From the NCBI GenBank assembly GCA_020638975.1, contig JACKHN010000008.1, positions 62,001 through 126,000 on the forward strand: 64,000 nucleotides of DNA, given 5' to 3'. The notes beneath the pieces are model-generated. The model searched no databases. It was not told the DNA's origin and was given only the letters and a program-made list of their open reading frames with translations. This document shows, in pieces, positions 1-9,277 of this stretch. The translations under genes and the position numbers were made by a program. Position 1 is the first letter of the stretch, and each line of letters starts with the position of its first letter. This DNA comes from Planctomycetaceae bacterium (GTDB taxonomy: Bacteria; Planctomycetota; Planctomycetia; Pirellulales; Pirellulaceae).

Positions 1-3000
1 AGCCGTGTCGGGTCCGGCGTTTGATGCGGTCAATGTGAACGTCACGTTATCACCCACGTTCGGCGTGGCATTGCTCACCGTCTTCGCAAGCGAGAGATCG
101 GCAGCGGTTGGCGTCAGCAAGATGCTGGCGAGATCGTCTTCCGTCGTGACGCCGTTATTCGGCGTTGAATCGGGGTCGAACTGATCGCTGGCGGTAATCT
201 CGGCGGTGTTTGTTTGACTCATCGCAGCAGCGACCGTCGCGACGATCAGCAACGTCGGGTTCGCTGCGTTGGCGACCGTACCCACGGTCCAGACACCGGT
301 TGTGCTGTCGTATGTTCCTTGGGAAGGCGTGGCCGACACGAACGTCATTCCGGTCGGAAACGTGTCCATGACAGTAACGTTGGTCGCCGAGTCGGGGCCG
401 GCATTGCTGACGGTCACCGTGAAAGTAACGTTATCGCCGATGTCCGGTGTTGCATTGCTGACCGTTTTAGCAATCGACAAATCCGCGACCTGCGGCGTCA
501 CCGAAACGGCGGCTTGATCGTCTTCGGAAGCGATGCTGTTATTCGGGGTCGAATCGGAGTCGGCTTGATCGACCGACGTGACTTGCGTGGTATTCGTCTT
601 TGTGCCCGACGATGCAACTGCCGCCGTAATCTGCAGCGTGGCGTTTGCACCACTGGCGATCGTGCCTGCCGTCCACGCGCCCGTGCCGCTGTCGTACGAT
701 CCTTGGCTCGGTGTCGACGATACAAAGGTTAAACCGGTCGGCAACGCGTCGGTCACGATGGCGTTGGTGGCGGAGTTCGGTCCGGCGTTGGCCAGCGTCA
801 GAGTGAACGTGACGTTATCCCCGACGTTCGGCGACGCAACATCTACCGACTTTGTCAACGACAGGTCGACGAGTTGAGGTGTCACAACAACGCTCTCTTG
901 GTCGTCTTCGCTGGCGACCCCGTTGTTGGGAGTCGAATCCGAGTCAGCCTGATCGGATGCAGTGACTTGGGCCGAGTTCGTCTTCGCGCCCACCGAAGCG
1001 ACCGTCGCGACGATCTGCAGCGTGGCATTGCCTCCATTGGCGATGGTGCCCACGGTCCAAACACCAGTGCCACTGACGAATGTGCCTTGGCTGGGAGTCG
1101 ACGACACAAATGTCAGACCAGCAGGCAGTACGTCCGTGACGGCAACGTTTGTCGCTGAGTCAGGACCTGCGTTCGCAGCGGTTAACGTAAACGTGATATT
1201 GTCCCCGACGTTCGGCGACGCATTGTCGACTGCCTTGGTGAGCGACAAGTCCGCGATCGAAGCAGTCAGCCCAGCGCTGTCCTGATCGTCTTCCATGGCA
1301 ACATTGTTGTTCGGTGTCGAATCGGGGTCAGCTTGGTCCGAGGCCGTGACTTGTGCGGTATTCGTCTGCGTTCCGGTCGCGGTAACCGAGGCGACAATCT
1401 GCAACGTTGCACTGCCACCGCTGGCAACGGAACCTACCGTCCACACGCCCGTGCCGCTGATATAAGTTCCTTGACTTGGCGTCGATGAAACGAAGGTCAT
1501 GCCGACGGGAAGCGAGTCTCCGACCGTGACATTGGTGGCACCATCGGGTCCCGCGTTAGCGAGTGTCAGCGTGAACGTGACACTCTCCCCGAGGTTAGGA
1601 CTCGGATTGTCAACGGCTTTGGTCAGCGAGAGATCAGCGGCGGTCGGTGTCAGCGAGGCGCTGTCCTGATCGTCCTCCATCGCGACACTGTTGTTCGGCG
1701 TCGAGTCGGGGTCGAATTGATCGGCGGCGGTGACCTGTGTCGTATTTGTCTTCGTGCCGGTGGACGTGACGGTGGCGACGATCTGTAACGTGGCATTACC
1801 GCCGCTGGCGACCGATCCGACTGTCCAAATGCCCGTTCCACTGTTGTACGATCCCTGGCTGGGTGACGACGTGACGAACGTCATTCCCGTCGGCAGCGTA
1901 TCCCCGACCGAGACGTTGCTCGCAGCATCAGGCCCCGCATTGGCCAGCGTTAGCGTAAAGGTGACGCTGTCGCCGACGTTCGGCGTGGCGTTGCTGACCG
2001 ACTTCGTCAGGCTGAGGTCTGCCGACTCGAAGTTGCTGAAATTCTGAGTGAAGAGCGTGGGGCCAACGACCGTGACGAGATCAATCTCGGCATCCAGATT
2101 TGCGACGCCACTAATACCGGCTTCAATCGCGCCCACACTCGCGAAGTTAGCACCTCCGCCACCGCCCGTCGTGAAGCTGCTGAAGGGAATGTATTCCAAT
2201 GCGCTGGCCGATCCGCCGGTGACCGGCAAGGCGATCGTTGCCGTCGAGAAACGTGTCGCCGTTCCACCGGCACCATCGTCACTGTAGACCAACACTTCCA
2301 ATGTTCCGCCTGCTAAGTCGGCTCCAATCGTAAGATTGAATCCCGTGGCGGTACCTGTCGAAGTCAAATCGATTCCACCGAGCCCAGTATCGTTGACCGC
2401 CGCTGCGCCGCCGCCGGTCCCGTCCCATGTAATGACGCGCTCGCCCGTCGCCGCGCCCGTTGTGTTAAACGTCAGCACACCCGGCGTGAGCGGATCGTTC
2501 GCGCTCAATTGCAATGCGCCGGCGGCGGACGTCAAGTTGACGAACAAGTCTCGCTCGCCGCCGATCGCCTCGCTGGCGGCCGCACTGTCGGTGACTGCAA
2601 CGGCATCATTGGTCGAGTCGGTAATGGATTGAGTCGTCGTATTGAACGTATCGATCGTTCGAATGGTCGTGCCTTGCACTGCGGAAGCCGAGATCACGAT
2701 CACGTTGCTGTTGGCGGCCAGTAACGTCGATCCCGAGACCGATTGCGCAGGTTGCTGTACAAAATAGCTCCCTGCCGTCAAGTTGCTGAAGCGATACTGG
2801 CCACTAGCGTTCGTCGTTGTTGATGTCTGCAGCACATCGCCCGCCCCAGGCTCGAACGTGCCGTTGGCGTTCGTATCGGCATACAGGTTGACGGTCGCGC
2901 TGGCAACTTCTTCGCCAGGACTGAAGCCATCACCTGTGAAGTCGTCGAAGACGGTTCCAACAATGGCCGCTAGGTCCGTGCCAGCTGCTAGCAGCCTCCG

Positions 3001-3126
3001 ATTTTCGAGCGGCTCGAACAGCAATCGTCGGCGAGCTTGTCGGCGCGAGCGCGAGGCTCGATCTCCCGCCATCCACCGACTGAGTGTTTCCGAAAACTTT
3101 CGACCTGCTCGATTAAGACGCTTCAT
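1..3126 (-). CDS. DUF11-repeat surface protein, LEPR-type N-terminus (partial, runs off left edge)
   Basis: At least 1042 codons are open in one minus-strand frame from an ATG at 3126 to the window edge. The N-terminus is basic and carries FEPLENRRLLAA near residues 38-49, the motif planctomycete giant extracellular proteins share. An SdrD B-like module follows (GTVFDDFTGDG ... GQYRFSNLTAGSY, about residues 55-115), then a Thr/Ser/Gly-rich region without clear family. From about residue 365 (near base 2030) a 128-residue unit repeats: ADLSLTKSVSNATPNVGD ... TLANAGPDAASNV ... TPSQGSYNSGTGIWTVG ... DPDSTPNNSVA. Five units are complete and a sixth is cut by the edge. These are DUF11 beta-sandwich repeats, expected to form an extended adhesin or cell-surface stalk. 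No good ribosome binding site is visible before the ATG. Confidence 0.88.
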   Translation of the reverse strand, partial: MKRLNRAGRKFSETLSRWMAGDRASRSRRQARRRLLFEPLENRRLLAAGTDLAAIVGTVFDDFTGDGFSPGEEVASATVNLYADTNANGTFEPGAGDVLQTSTTTNASGQYRFSNLTAGSYFVQQPAQSVSGSTLLAANSNVIVISASAVQGTTIRTIDTFNTTTQSITDSTNDAVAVTDSAAASEAIGGERDLFVNLTSAAGALQLSANDPLTPGVLTFNTTGAATGERVITWDGTGGGAAAVNDTGLGGIDLTSTGTATGFNLTIGADLAGGTLEVLVYSDDGAGGTATRFSTATIALPVTGGSASALEYIPFSSFTTGGGGGANFASVGAIEAGISGVANLDAEIDLVTVVGPTLFTQNFSNFESADLSLTKSVSNATPNVGDSVTFTLTLANAGPDAASNVSVGDTLPTGMTFVTSSPSQGSYNSGTGIWTVGSVASGGNATLQIVATVTSTGTKTNTTQVTAADQFDPDSTPNNSVAMEDDQDSASLTPTAADLSLTKAVDNPSPNLGESVTFTLTLANAGPDGATNVTVGDSLPVGMTFVSSTPSQGTYISGTGVWTVGSVASGGSATLQIVASVTATGTQTNTAQVTASDQADPDSTPNNNVAMEDDQDSAGLTASIADLSLTKAVDNASPNVGDNITFTLTAANAGPDSATNVAVTDVLPAGLTFVSSTPSQGTFVSGTGVWTVGTIANGGNATLQIVATVASVGAKTNSAQVTASDQADSDSTPNNGVASEDDQESVVVTPQLVDLSLTKSVDVASPNVGDNVTFTLTLANAGPNSATNAIVTDALPTGLTFVSSTPSQGSYDSGTGAWTAGTIASGANATLQITAAVASSGTKTNTTQVTSVDQADSDSTPNNSIASEDDQAAVSVTPQVADLSIAKTVSNATPDIGDNVTFTVTVSNAGPDSATNVTVMDTFPTGMTFVSATPSQGTYDSTTGVWTVGTVANAANPTLLIVATVAAAMSQTNTAEITASDQFDPDSTPNNGVTTEDDLASILLTPTAADLSLAKTVSNATPNVGDNVTFTLTASNAGPDTA

Positions 3127-3204
3127 TTGTGGGTTCCAGCGTTGCGTGATCAAGATGAGAAGCCGGCGATGCGCACTCGGGTAAGGAACACTTCATTCTT
3201 TTGG

Positions 3205-3258
3205 GTAGGGTCCGCTGTGCGGACGCCAGGGATTCCCGGTCCGCACAGCGGACCCTAC
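3205..3258. repeat. intergenic inverted repeat, GTAGGGTCCGCTGTGCGGA family
   Basis: Two 19-nt arms, 3205-3223 and 3240-3258, are perfect reverse complements separated by 16 nt. Each arm begins with GTAGG and contains its own short palindrome (TCCGC..GCGGA). It lies in the gap upstream of the DUF11 gene and downstream of the BBP7 gene. It may serve as a terminator for the BBP7 gene, but there is no T-tract, and similar units recur through the window. Confidence 0.75.
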
Positions 3259-3386
3259 GCTACTAAGCCACCCTGGCATCCACCAGTTGGCAGCACAGGC
3301 GCGCAGCGCAAACCGCTACACATCGTTGTGAGTTATCGGAGAGCCGATATCGCGACTTGATCAAATCGCTACAGATTGCCTAGTCG

Positions 3387-5084
3387 TTACCAGCGGAAAT
3401 CGCCGCCGAACGAGAGGCCTTGCGCCCAAAAGTCGGTCTCGCGCCAGGCGAACTCTGGTCGGAGTGCACCGGTAAATGGAGTGGCTTCGGGTGGGAAGAG
3501 GTTGGGATTAATGTCGGTGCTGATTTGGTCGCCGGCACGGACGACGTTGCTGAAGTACACGAAAGTGTAACCTGCCGTGAGGCTGAAGCGAGGTGTAATG
3601 CGCCATCCGATGGTCGCACCGAGTTGCGGGATCACCGCAAGTTCATCGCGCGAGTAGCTCCCGATGTTGGTTCGTTGAGCGAGCACGCCTCCGGGAAAGC
3701 GTTCGAGCAATCCCATCTCGGTGATATCGCTGAATCCCGTGATGTTGGCGACTTGATGGTTGTTGCCGACCGCGATCTTGGAGAGCGCTTCGATGTAGAA
3801 GCGACCGAGATCGGCTTCGTAGACTGCACCGAGTTCAATGCCGTGGAATTTGTTGTCGGTAGTGAATCCGTCCTGAATGACAAACGTGCCTGGGTTCGCT
3901 GGGTCGAGCGAGGTGAGATTCTCGTTGATGCCGATGTCGTCTTCCAACTTCATGTAGCGATAACCGAGTATCCAATCCAGCTTTCGACCGGAACGAGCTT
4001 CGCAAGGACTGCCGATGCCATGAGGATCGAACCGCATCCAGATGCCACCCGATTGAAGATTCGTCAAAGCTGTCGCTTGAATGTCGCCTCGCACGACGGC
4101 TGGAAAGGCAACCAACTCGGCCGTCTCGCGACCGTTCACGATGTCGAAGAATGGTCGCGCGATAATCGGGTCGCCCGTGGAGGTTGCTTGATAGCTCGAC
4201 GACTGCTCGCCAAGCATAAAGTACTCGGCTTCGACGCCGACTTTGCGGGCATCGCCCCACCAAAACCCTCCTCGCAACCGGCCTCCCGATTGCGGATCGT
4301 TGTTGATACTACTGCCGCCGAACAAGACGCTCGTTCCCGTTTCACCCAATACGCCGGCGGTTGCCCGAGCGGTTCCCGTCGGACTGGTTGTGATGAGTGC
4401 AGGCGTGCGCAAACTATCGGTAAGCCACGAAAGATACTCGGCCCGAATCCAGGCTCGTCCGCCAAGGCCATCGCCTTGTGTTGCGGGAGGTCGTAACCAA
4501 CTGAACCCCGTGACGGGAGGTTCGACGGCGTAGTTCTCGGGTACAGTCTCGATGTCGAGCGAGTAAGGCGGTTGCGAGCCGAGAACTTCGGAGGGAGCGG
4601 GGAGTCCATCGGTTAGTGCGGCAACACGGATGTCGCTTAGTTCGCGAGGCAGTTCGATGGGCCGAGCGTCCGCGGCTTCGAAGGTCGCCGGGCGCACTTT
4701 CGTTGCTTTCGCGCTGATGGGTTCCCGGTCGTCGAGTGCGGTGACTCGTTGGGCGGCAAAGCGAAGCGGACTTCCGTCGGTGCCGCCTTCTGTCTCTCCC
4801 TGCAACGAGACGTATCGATCTACGAATTCGGTAAGGTCCAAACCCGGTTGTTCGAGGATCCGATAAGTCGCTTTGTCGTACGCATCCTTCAGCACAAAGC
4901 GCTGCTGATCCGAATCGCCGTCGGTACGTTTTCGCAAGTATCCTACACGGCGACTCGCTGACATCTCACGCCGCAACTGCGACGCACTCCCTTCTTCTTG
5001 GTCGTCCGCCAAGCTCGGCGAGACCAACATGGTTATCGCCAGCAGGCAGAGACCGACGGTTGAGTAACGAGACGAGTGGCGCAC
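3387..5084 (-). CDS. BBP7 family outer-membrane beta-barrel protein
   Basis: A 565-residue exported protein with a signal peptide (MRHSSRYSTVGLCLLAITML ... SLADD). Residues 40-190 hold a small domain with YVSLQGETEGG, followed by a Pro-rich linker. The barrel domain starts around residue 205 with GGRAWIRAEYLSWLTDS, then TPALITTSPTGTARATAGVLG, TSVLFGG and GGRLRGGFWW. These are the signature blocks of the BBP7 (PF07585) family known almost only from planctomycetes. The C-terminus has alternating aromatic strands and ends in FGGDFRW, an aromatic end typical of outer-membrane barrels. Function in the family is unknown; it is presumably a porin-like or structural envelope protein. It is separated from its neighbours by hairpins on both sides, so probably monocistronic. 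Confidence 0.85.
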   Translation of the reverse strand: MRHSSRYSTVGLCLLAITMLVSPSLADDQEEGSASQLRREMSASRRVGYLRKRTDGDSDQQRFVLKDAYDKATYRILEQPGLDLTEFVDRYVSLQGETEGGTDGSPLRFAAQRVTALDDREPISAKATKVRPATFEAADARPIELPRELSDIRVAALTDGLPAPSEVLGSQPPYSLDIETVPENYAVEPPVTGFSWLRPPATQGDGLGGRAWIRAEYLSWLTDSLRTPALITTSPTGTARATAGVLGETGTSVLFGGSSINNDPQSGGRLRGGFWWGDARKVGVEAEYFMLGEQSSSYQATSTGDPIIARPFFDIVNGRETAELVAFPAVVRGDIQATALTNLQSGGIWMRFDPHGIGSPCEARSGRKLDWILGYRYMKLEDDIGINENLTSLDPANPGTFVIQDGFTTDNKFHGIELGAVYEADLGRFYIEALSKIAVGNNHQVANITGFSDITEMGLLERFPGGVLAQRTNIGSYSRDELAVIPQLGATIGWRITPRFSLTAGYTFVYFSNVVRAGDQISTDINPNLFPPEATPFTGALRPEFAWRETDFWAQGLSFGGDFRW

Positions 5085-5215
5085 TGCGCACGCTCCAGAA
5101 TCTGAAAAGACGAAAAGGCACTTTGAGACGAGGTCGGGATGATCCGAGAATCAAGGCGAGTCGTCAAGAGAGATTGCGGTCGGGTCAGGGCTTTCGCTTT
5201 GTTCAATCTGGACAA

Positions 5216-5290
5216 TTTGTACGACGGCTCTCCGAAGCCGTCGAGCAACGAACTACTGAGTTCGACGGCTTCGGAGAGCCGTCGTACAAA
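5216..5290. repeat. 29-bp perfect inverted repeat, GTACGACGG family
   Basis: The arms 5216-5244 and 5262-5290 are perfect reverse complements of 29 nt around a 17-nt loop. The core reads GTACGACGGCTCTCCGAAGC. A related unit with the same start lies at 56906-56974. It occupies the 308-bp gap between the gabD-like gene and the BBP7 gene; I see nothing else coding in that gap. Confidence 0.8.
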
Positions 5291-5392
5291 TCTCTTCAAA
5301 TTGAGAAACTGAAAAGCCCTCGCGGTCGGGTGCAGGAAACGCCCCGCCTATGCTGCGAAATGTGATGCCTAACTGCGGAGCGATCCAAACAT

Positions 5393-6859
5393 TTACGGAC
5401 GAGGAACGGTCTGCGTTTCGATAAAGTCGTGCAGCCCTTCTAAACCGCCTTCGCGACCAAAGCCCGAATGCTTCATGCCGCCAAAAGGGGCTTCGGCTGT
5501 CGGACCGGAACCGGTGTTATGACCAACATGGCCGAAATTGAGCCTCGCAATGACACGCTCGGCTCGCTCGTCGCTAGTAGTAAAGACGTAGGCGGCGAGG
5601 CCATACTCGGTATTATTCGCCGCTTCGATGACTTCGGCTTCCTCTTGGAATTCAATGATCGGTGCTAGCGGCCCGAAGGTCTCGTCGTTCACACACAGCA
5701 TTTCGTGCGTCACACCACGCAGAACGGTTGGCGGAAAGAAACAACCTCCCTTGGGTTGCGGTTCAACGGGTTCAGTGCCAGCCACACGCTGTGCGCCGTG
5801 TGCGACGGCGTCATCGACATGTCGGCGAACTTTGTCGAAAGCATTGCGATCAATCAGCGGCCCCATCTCGACGCCGTCTTCCATTCCGTTACCTACTTTC
5901 AAAGCGTTGGCCCGTTGGGCGAGTTTCTCGGCAAAAGCATCAGCCACGCCGTGCTGTACATACAGCCGGTTCGCACAGACACAAGTCTGACCGGCACCGC
6001 GGAACTTATTGGCCATGAGTTGATCGACCGCACGATCGAGATCGGCATCATCAAAGACGATAAACGGTGCATTGCCACCGAGTTCCAATGACAATCGCTT
6101 GAGATGCGGCGCCGTAGCGGCCATCAATTTCTTTCCAACCGGCGTCGATCCGGTGAAGCTGATAACACGGACCGCCGGATGCTCGCACAGCACATCGCTA
6201 ATCTCACCCGCCGGGCCGAGGATTAAGTTTGCTTTACCGACCGGCAGTTCAAGTTGTTCCATCAGTGAGAATAGTGCCACCATGGAAAGCGGCGTTTTTG
6301 AAGATGGCTTGATCACACAACAACAATCCGCCGCAAGAGCCGCCGAAAACTTCTTGGCTAGCATGGCGAGTGGAAAGTTCCAAGGCGTGATCAGCGCCGC
6401 CACACCGGCAGGGCGGTAGTACACGGTCCAGCTGTGATTGCGAGGACGATCGGCGAGTTGTTTCGGCTGAAGATGATCAACGGAATCAGCATAAAAGCGA
6501 AAGAAGCTCGCCGCATATTCCGCTTCGCCCTGTGCCTCTTTCCATGGTTTGCCATGCTCGTGCGTGATGATGCGACCGAGTTCCTCACGGTTCTCAGTGA
6601 CAAGGTCGGCCAACCGGCTAAGCCAGTCACGACGCTGTTCGATCGAGGCGGGTATTGCCAGCGTCCGGGCGGCGGCGTCGATCGCTCGCGTCGCCTCCGC
6701 ACGGCCCATGACAGGAACAACGGCGATCGTCTCGCCGGTCGCCGGATTGACGACGGGCATCGTGCGCGCCGAGTCGGCCGCGCACCAATTCCCGTCGATG
6801 TAGCCGCTGGTTGTCTTCAACAAAGGTGATTCAAGCATTTGGATGGGGACCTTATTCAT
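5393..6859 (-). CDS. gabD: NAD(P)-dependent succinate-semialdehyde dehydrogenase (aldehyde dehydrogenase superfamily)
   Basis: A 488-residue aldehyde dehydrogenase. Visible motifs are ITPWNFPLAM, the Rossmann GSTPVGKKL, the glutamate loop LELGGNAP, and the catalytic block FRGAGQTCVCANRLYVQ with two cysteines, which is characteristic of the GabD subgroup. The product would be succinate from succinate semialdehyde, feeding the TCA cycle. The frame is open upstream to 6973, but the basic extension there is not ALDH-like and lies within the preceding gene. The ATG at 6859 overlaps that gene's stop by 8 bp (ATGAATAA), pointing to translational coupling; 6838 is an alternative start. It is the last gene of a symporter-TrkA_C-gabD unit and pairs logically with the divergent gabT-like aminotransferase. 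Confidence 0.88.
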   Translation of the reverse strand: MNKVPIQMLESPLLKTTSGYIDGNWCAADSARTMPVVNPATGETIAVVPVMGRAEATRAIDAAARTLAIPASIEQRRDWLSRLADLVTENREELGRIITHEHGKPWKEAQGEAEYAASFFRFYADSVDHLQPKQLADRPRNHSWTVYYRPAGVAALITPWNFPLAMLAKKFSAALAADCCCVIKPSSKTPLSMVALFSLMEQLELPVGKANLILGPAGEISDVLCEHPAVRVISFTGSTPVGKKLMAATAPHLKRLSLELGGNAPFIVFDDADLDRAVDQLMANKFRGAGQTCVCANRLYVQHGVADAFAEKLAQRANALKVGNGMEDGVEMGPLIDRNAFDKVRRHVDDAVAHGAQRVAGTEPVEPQPKGGCFFPPTVLRGVTHEMLCVNDETFGPLAPIIEFQEEAEVIEAANNTEYGLAAYVFTTSDERAERVIARLNFGHVGHNTGSGPTAEAPFGGMKHSGFGREGGLEGLHDFIETQTVPRP

Positions 6860-7652
6860 TGACAGGTTCATCGCTGTCTTCTGTCGTTTCTCGTTTGATC
6901 GCGTGCGCTTCTTCAAACTCTTCTTGTTCCTCCACCGCGTTGAGATGTTCTTTGTCTCCCGAACGCCCGGCACGACGCTGGTCGAGCCGGGCGATGTCGT
7001 CCAGATGACCGTAAACGATCAACGTGTCGCCGGGGCAAGGCCTGTTGTCGCCACGAGGTGTTCCGTAGAACTTACCTTTGTCGGGACGAATCCCCAAAAT
7101 CAATATTCCTTCGTCCGAAAGTCGCAGTTCCGCCAGCGTTTTGCCAGCGAGCCAATCGTTCGGTTCGACCAACATCTCGGAGACGGCGAATCCGCTCGAC
7201 AATTCCAGCAGCGCCACGTAGTCTCGAACATCCAGATCGGTGAAAGTCTTCAACGCCCAGGCGATCACTCGATTCATGTGCCGTTCGATCCAGCGGCTGT
7301 TGAAGACGACCCACATCATCAACAATCCGGCAGCGAGCAGTGCCAGAATGCTGGTGCGTTGGTGAACGGTGGCTTCTTTGGTGTTCATAAACGACACCAT
7401 GATCGTCGCTGCGACGGTCGCCACACCGACGTTTCCCAGCAGCATCAGCAACATGATGATGCGTCGGCGAACTGGGTGGTTGACCGTCCGTTCGGACTCT
7501 TGCGTCGTGTAGCCAACACCAGTAAACGCCGACCGCGCCTGGAACTTGGCGGCTTCCCGCGACAGTCCCGTAAACATCAAAGCCATCGCCGCGACTCGCG
7601 TAATCAGCAGCGAAAGCGTCAACGCCACCAACAACGACAGAACTCCGATCAA
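6852..7652 (-). CDS. membrane protein with TrkA_C (RCK_C) domain
   Basis: A 266-residue protein. The N-terminal hydrophobic helix (residues 1-27) is followed by the loop ARSAFTGVGYTTQESE, two further membrane helices near 65-90 and 100-118, then a cytosolic region. Residues 155-225 form a TrkA_C domain (LAGKTLAELRLSDEGILILG ... CPGDTLIVYG), which binds nucleotides or ions in potassium channels and transporters. The last 40 residues are highly charged. No NAD-binding TrkA_N domain is present. The start is a TTG with an AAAGGAG element seven bases upstream. It lies 32 bp after the symporter gene and overlaps gabD by 8 bp, so all three are probably co-transcribed. A role in ion balance during solute uptake is inference. 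Confidence 0.75.
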   Translation of the reverse strand: MIGVLSLLVALTLSLLITRVAAMALMFTGLSREAAKFQARSAFTGVGYTTQESERTVNHPVRRRIIMLLMLLGNVGVATVAATIMVSFMNTKEATVHQRTSILALLAAGLLMMWVVFNSRWIERHMNRVIAWALKTFTDLDVRDYVALLELSSGFAVSEMLVEPNDWLAGKTLAELRLSDEGILILGIRPDKGKFYGTPRGDNRPCPGDTLIVYGHLDDIARLDQRRAGRSGDKEHLNAVEEQEEFEEAHAIKRETTEDSDEPVNE

Positions 7653-7684
7653 CCTCCGTCTCCTTTAACTAGAAAGCAGTGACA

Positions 7685-9202
7685 CTAGCCTTTACTCGTC
7701 AGTTCATCGCGAACTCCGTTCAGCGATTGCAGCCCCTGTTGATCGAACAAGCTGACGACGATGGCGACGAGTCCCGAGACAACGAAGGCCGGCGGTAGCT
7801 CCGACAAGGCGGCAAATGCATCCCCAACGACAGGCAATTGCGGTGCGACAAACTTGAAGAATGGGACACTCGCGAATCCGGCCAGCATCGCGGCCAAGGC
7901 ACCATTCGCGGTCAGACGCGACCAAAACAAGGACAGTATCATCGTCGGACAGAATGTCGCCGAGATGCCTGACCAACCAAAGATCGCGAACCAAAAGACC
8001 GTTCGTCCCGGAACCAGTGCCGCGACGGAGAACGCAATTAACAGTGCGCAGGCTGCCAACGTGAATGTGACAATTCGACTGCGTCCAAGCAATTGCTGGT
8101 CGGACATGTCGGGATGACGAACCTTTTGGTAGTAGTCGCGGACAAACGCACTAGATGCCAGCACTAGCAACGAGTCAACCGTCGACATAATCGCCGCGAG
8201 TACGATCGCGATGTAAATACCAACCGCCCACGCGGGCACCGCTTCGGCAACCAGCATCGGCAGGACCTGCTGGCCACCCTTACCAATCTGTTCCGTCATG
8301 TCTTGCGAGGGCTTCATCAACATCGCTCGTCCGACCATGCCGACGAGTACTGCGCCCGTCGTCGCAAGCAGCGTCCAAATGATCGCCACGATCGCGCCGG
8401 GACGGATCTCGTCCGTCGAACGGAGCGAGAGAAATCTCACGAATATTTGCGGCGAACCCATGAAGCCGAGCCCGATCGCCAGGAAGCTGAGGATGGTAAA
8501 AAACGAAGTCCAACTCTGGCCCTCCGGACCCCAAAGCGAGAGTAACAACGGATCTTGTTGTCGCAGCCCGCTGATTGCAGGCTCCATTCCTCCGGCTGCT
8601 GCAAGTCCAAAGAAGGGCAACGCGACCAGCCCGATCACCATCAAGCTGCCTTGAAAAACATCGGACCAGACCACCGCAACGAAGCCGCCGCTGACGATGT
8701 ACACCAGCACGACCGCGAAGCCAACGATTGCGCCCACGTAATAGTTCCAGCCCAGAAATCCTTCAAACGCCGTGCCGATGGCATCGATCTGAGCACTGAC
8801 ATAGATCGTGACGAATACGACCAGGGTAAAGGCGGCCACCAAGCGAATGCGATGGCCTGTATCGCGCAACCGTGACTCTAAGTAATCGGGTATCGTGATC
8901 GAGTCGTAACGATTGGTCAGCCGTTTGAATCGCGTACACAGAAAGACCCACGCAGCCGCGACGCCGAGAACCTCTCCGAGGACGACCCATAAAGCTTGCG
9001 CGCCAACGGCTGCCCCCATGCCGGTCAGCCCGATCAGCAGCCAAGCCGACTCGCCGGTCGCACGCGACGAAAACGCCGCTGCCCAGAAGCCGAACCGTTT
9101 ACCGCCGGCGTAGTAGTCGCGCAGATCGTGCATCCGCCGCGACGCAGCCGCGCCGATCAGAAGTAAGACTAGTAGATAGAGGACGATTCCGATGAGTTTC
9201 AT
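7685..9202 (-). CDS. sodium:solute symporter (SSS family, PutP-like)
   Basis: About 505 residues with roughly 13 hydrophobic segments. Motifs typical of the SSS family are DYYAGGKRFGFWAAAFSSRA, the TM3 region TIPDYLESRLRD, VYIVSGGFVAVVWSDVFQG and the late GWSGISATFCPTMI. The layout is closest to sodium/proline symporters, but substrate cannot be read from sequence. Context suggests uptake of an amino acid, GABA or polyamine feeding the neighbouring aminotransferase and dehydrogenase. The start at 9202 has a GGAG four bases upstream; reading 11 codons further upstream would run into the 24-bp hairpin, so I reject that. It is first in the minus-strand unit and downstream of the XRE/cupin regulator. 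Confidence 0.85.
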   Translation of the reverse strand: MKLIGIVLYLLVLLLIGAAASRRMHDLRDYYAGGKRFGFWAAAFSSRATGESAWLLIGLTGMGAAVGAQALWVVLGEVLGVAAAWVFLCTRFKRLTNRYDSITIPDYLESRLRDTGHRIRLVAAFTLVVFVTIYVSAQIDAIGTAFEGFLGWNYYVGAIVGFAVVLVYIVSGGFVAVVWSDVFQGSLMVIGLVALPFFGLAAAGGMEPAISGLRQQDPLLLSLWGPEGQSWTSFFTILSFLAIGLGFMGSPQIFVRFLSLRSTDEIRPGAIVAIIWTLLATTGAVLVGMVGRAMLMKPSQDMTEQIGKGGQQVLPMLVAEAVPAWAVGIYIAIVLAAIMSTVDSLLVLASSAFVRDYYQKVRHPDMSDQQLLGRSRIVTFTLAACALLIAFSVAALVPGRTVFWFAIFGWSGISATFCPTMILSLFWSRLTANGALAAMLAGFASVPFFKFVAPQLPVVGDAFAALSELPPAFVVSGLVAIVVSLFDQQGLQSLNGVRDELTSKG

Positions 9203-9209
9203 AGATCTC

Positions 9210-9270
9210 CGTGGGGTAAGCTTCCAGCTTGCCACCTGTCTGCAAGGGCAAGCTGGAAGCTTACCCCACG
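9210..9270. repeat. 24-bp perfect inverted repeat between regulator and symporter genes
   Basis: The arms 9210-9233 and 9247-9270 are perfect reverse complements (core GGGGTAAGCTTCCAGCTTGC). The element lies between the regulator's stop at 9278 and the symporter's ribosome binding site. It could attenuate or stabilise the transcript between these two co-directional genes. Confidence 0.75.
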
Positions 9271-9277
9271 TGGTGAA

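Noticed and set aside
3420..4496. Plus-strand open frame opposite the BBP7 gene
   Set aside because: Composition is that of an antisense shadow; the minus strand has a signal peptide and family motifs.
6843..7682. Plus-strand open frame opposite the TrkA_C gene
   Set aside because: Low-complexity Gln/His/Arg-rich antisense of a well-supported minus-strand gene.
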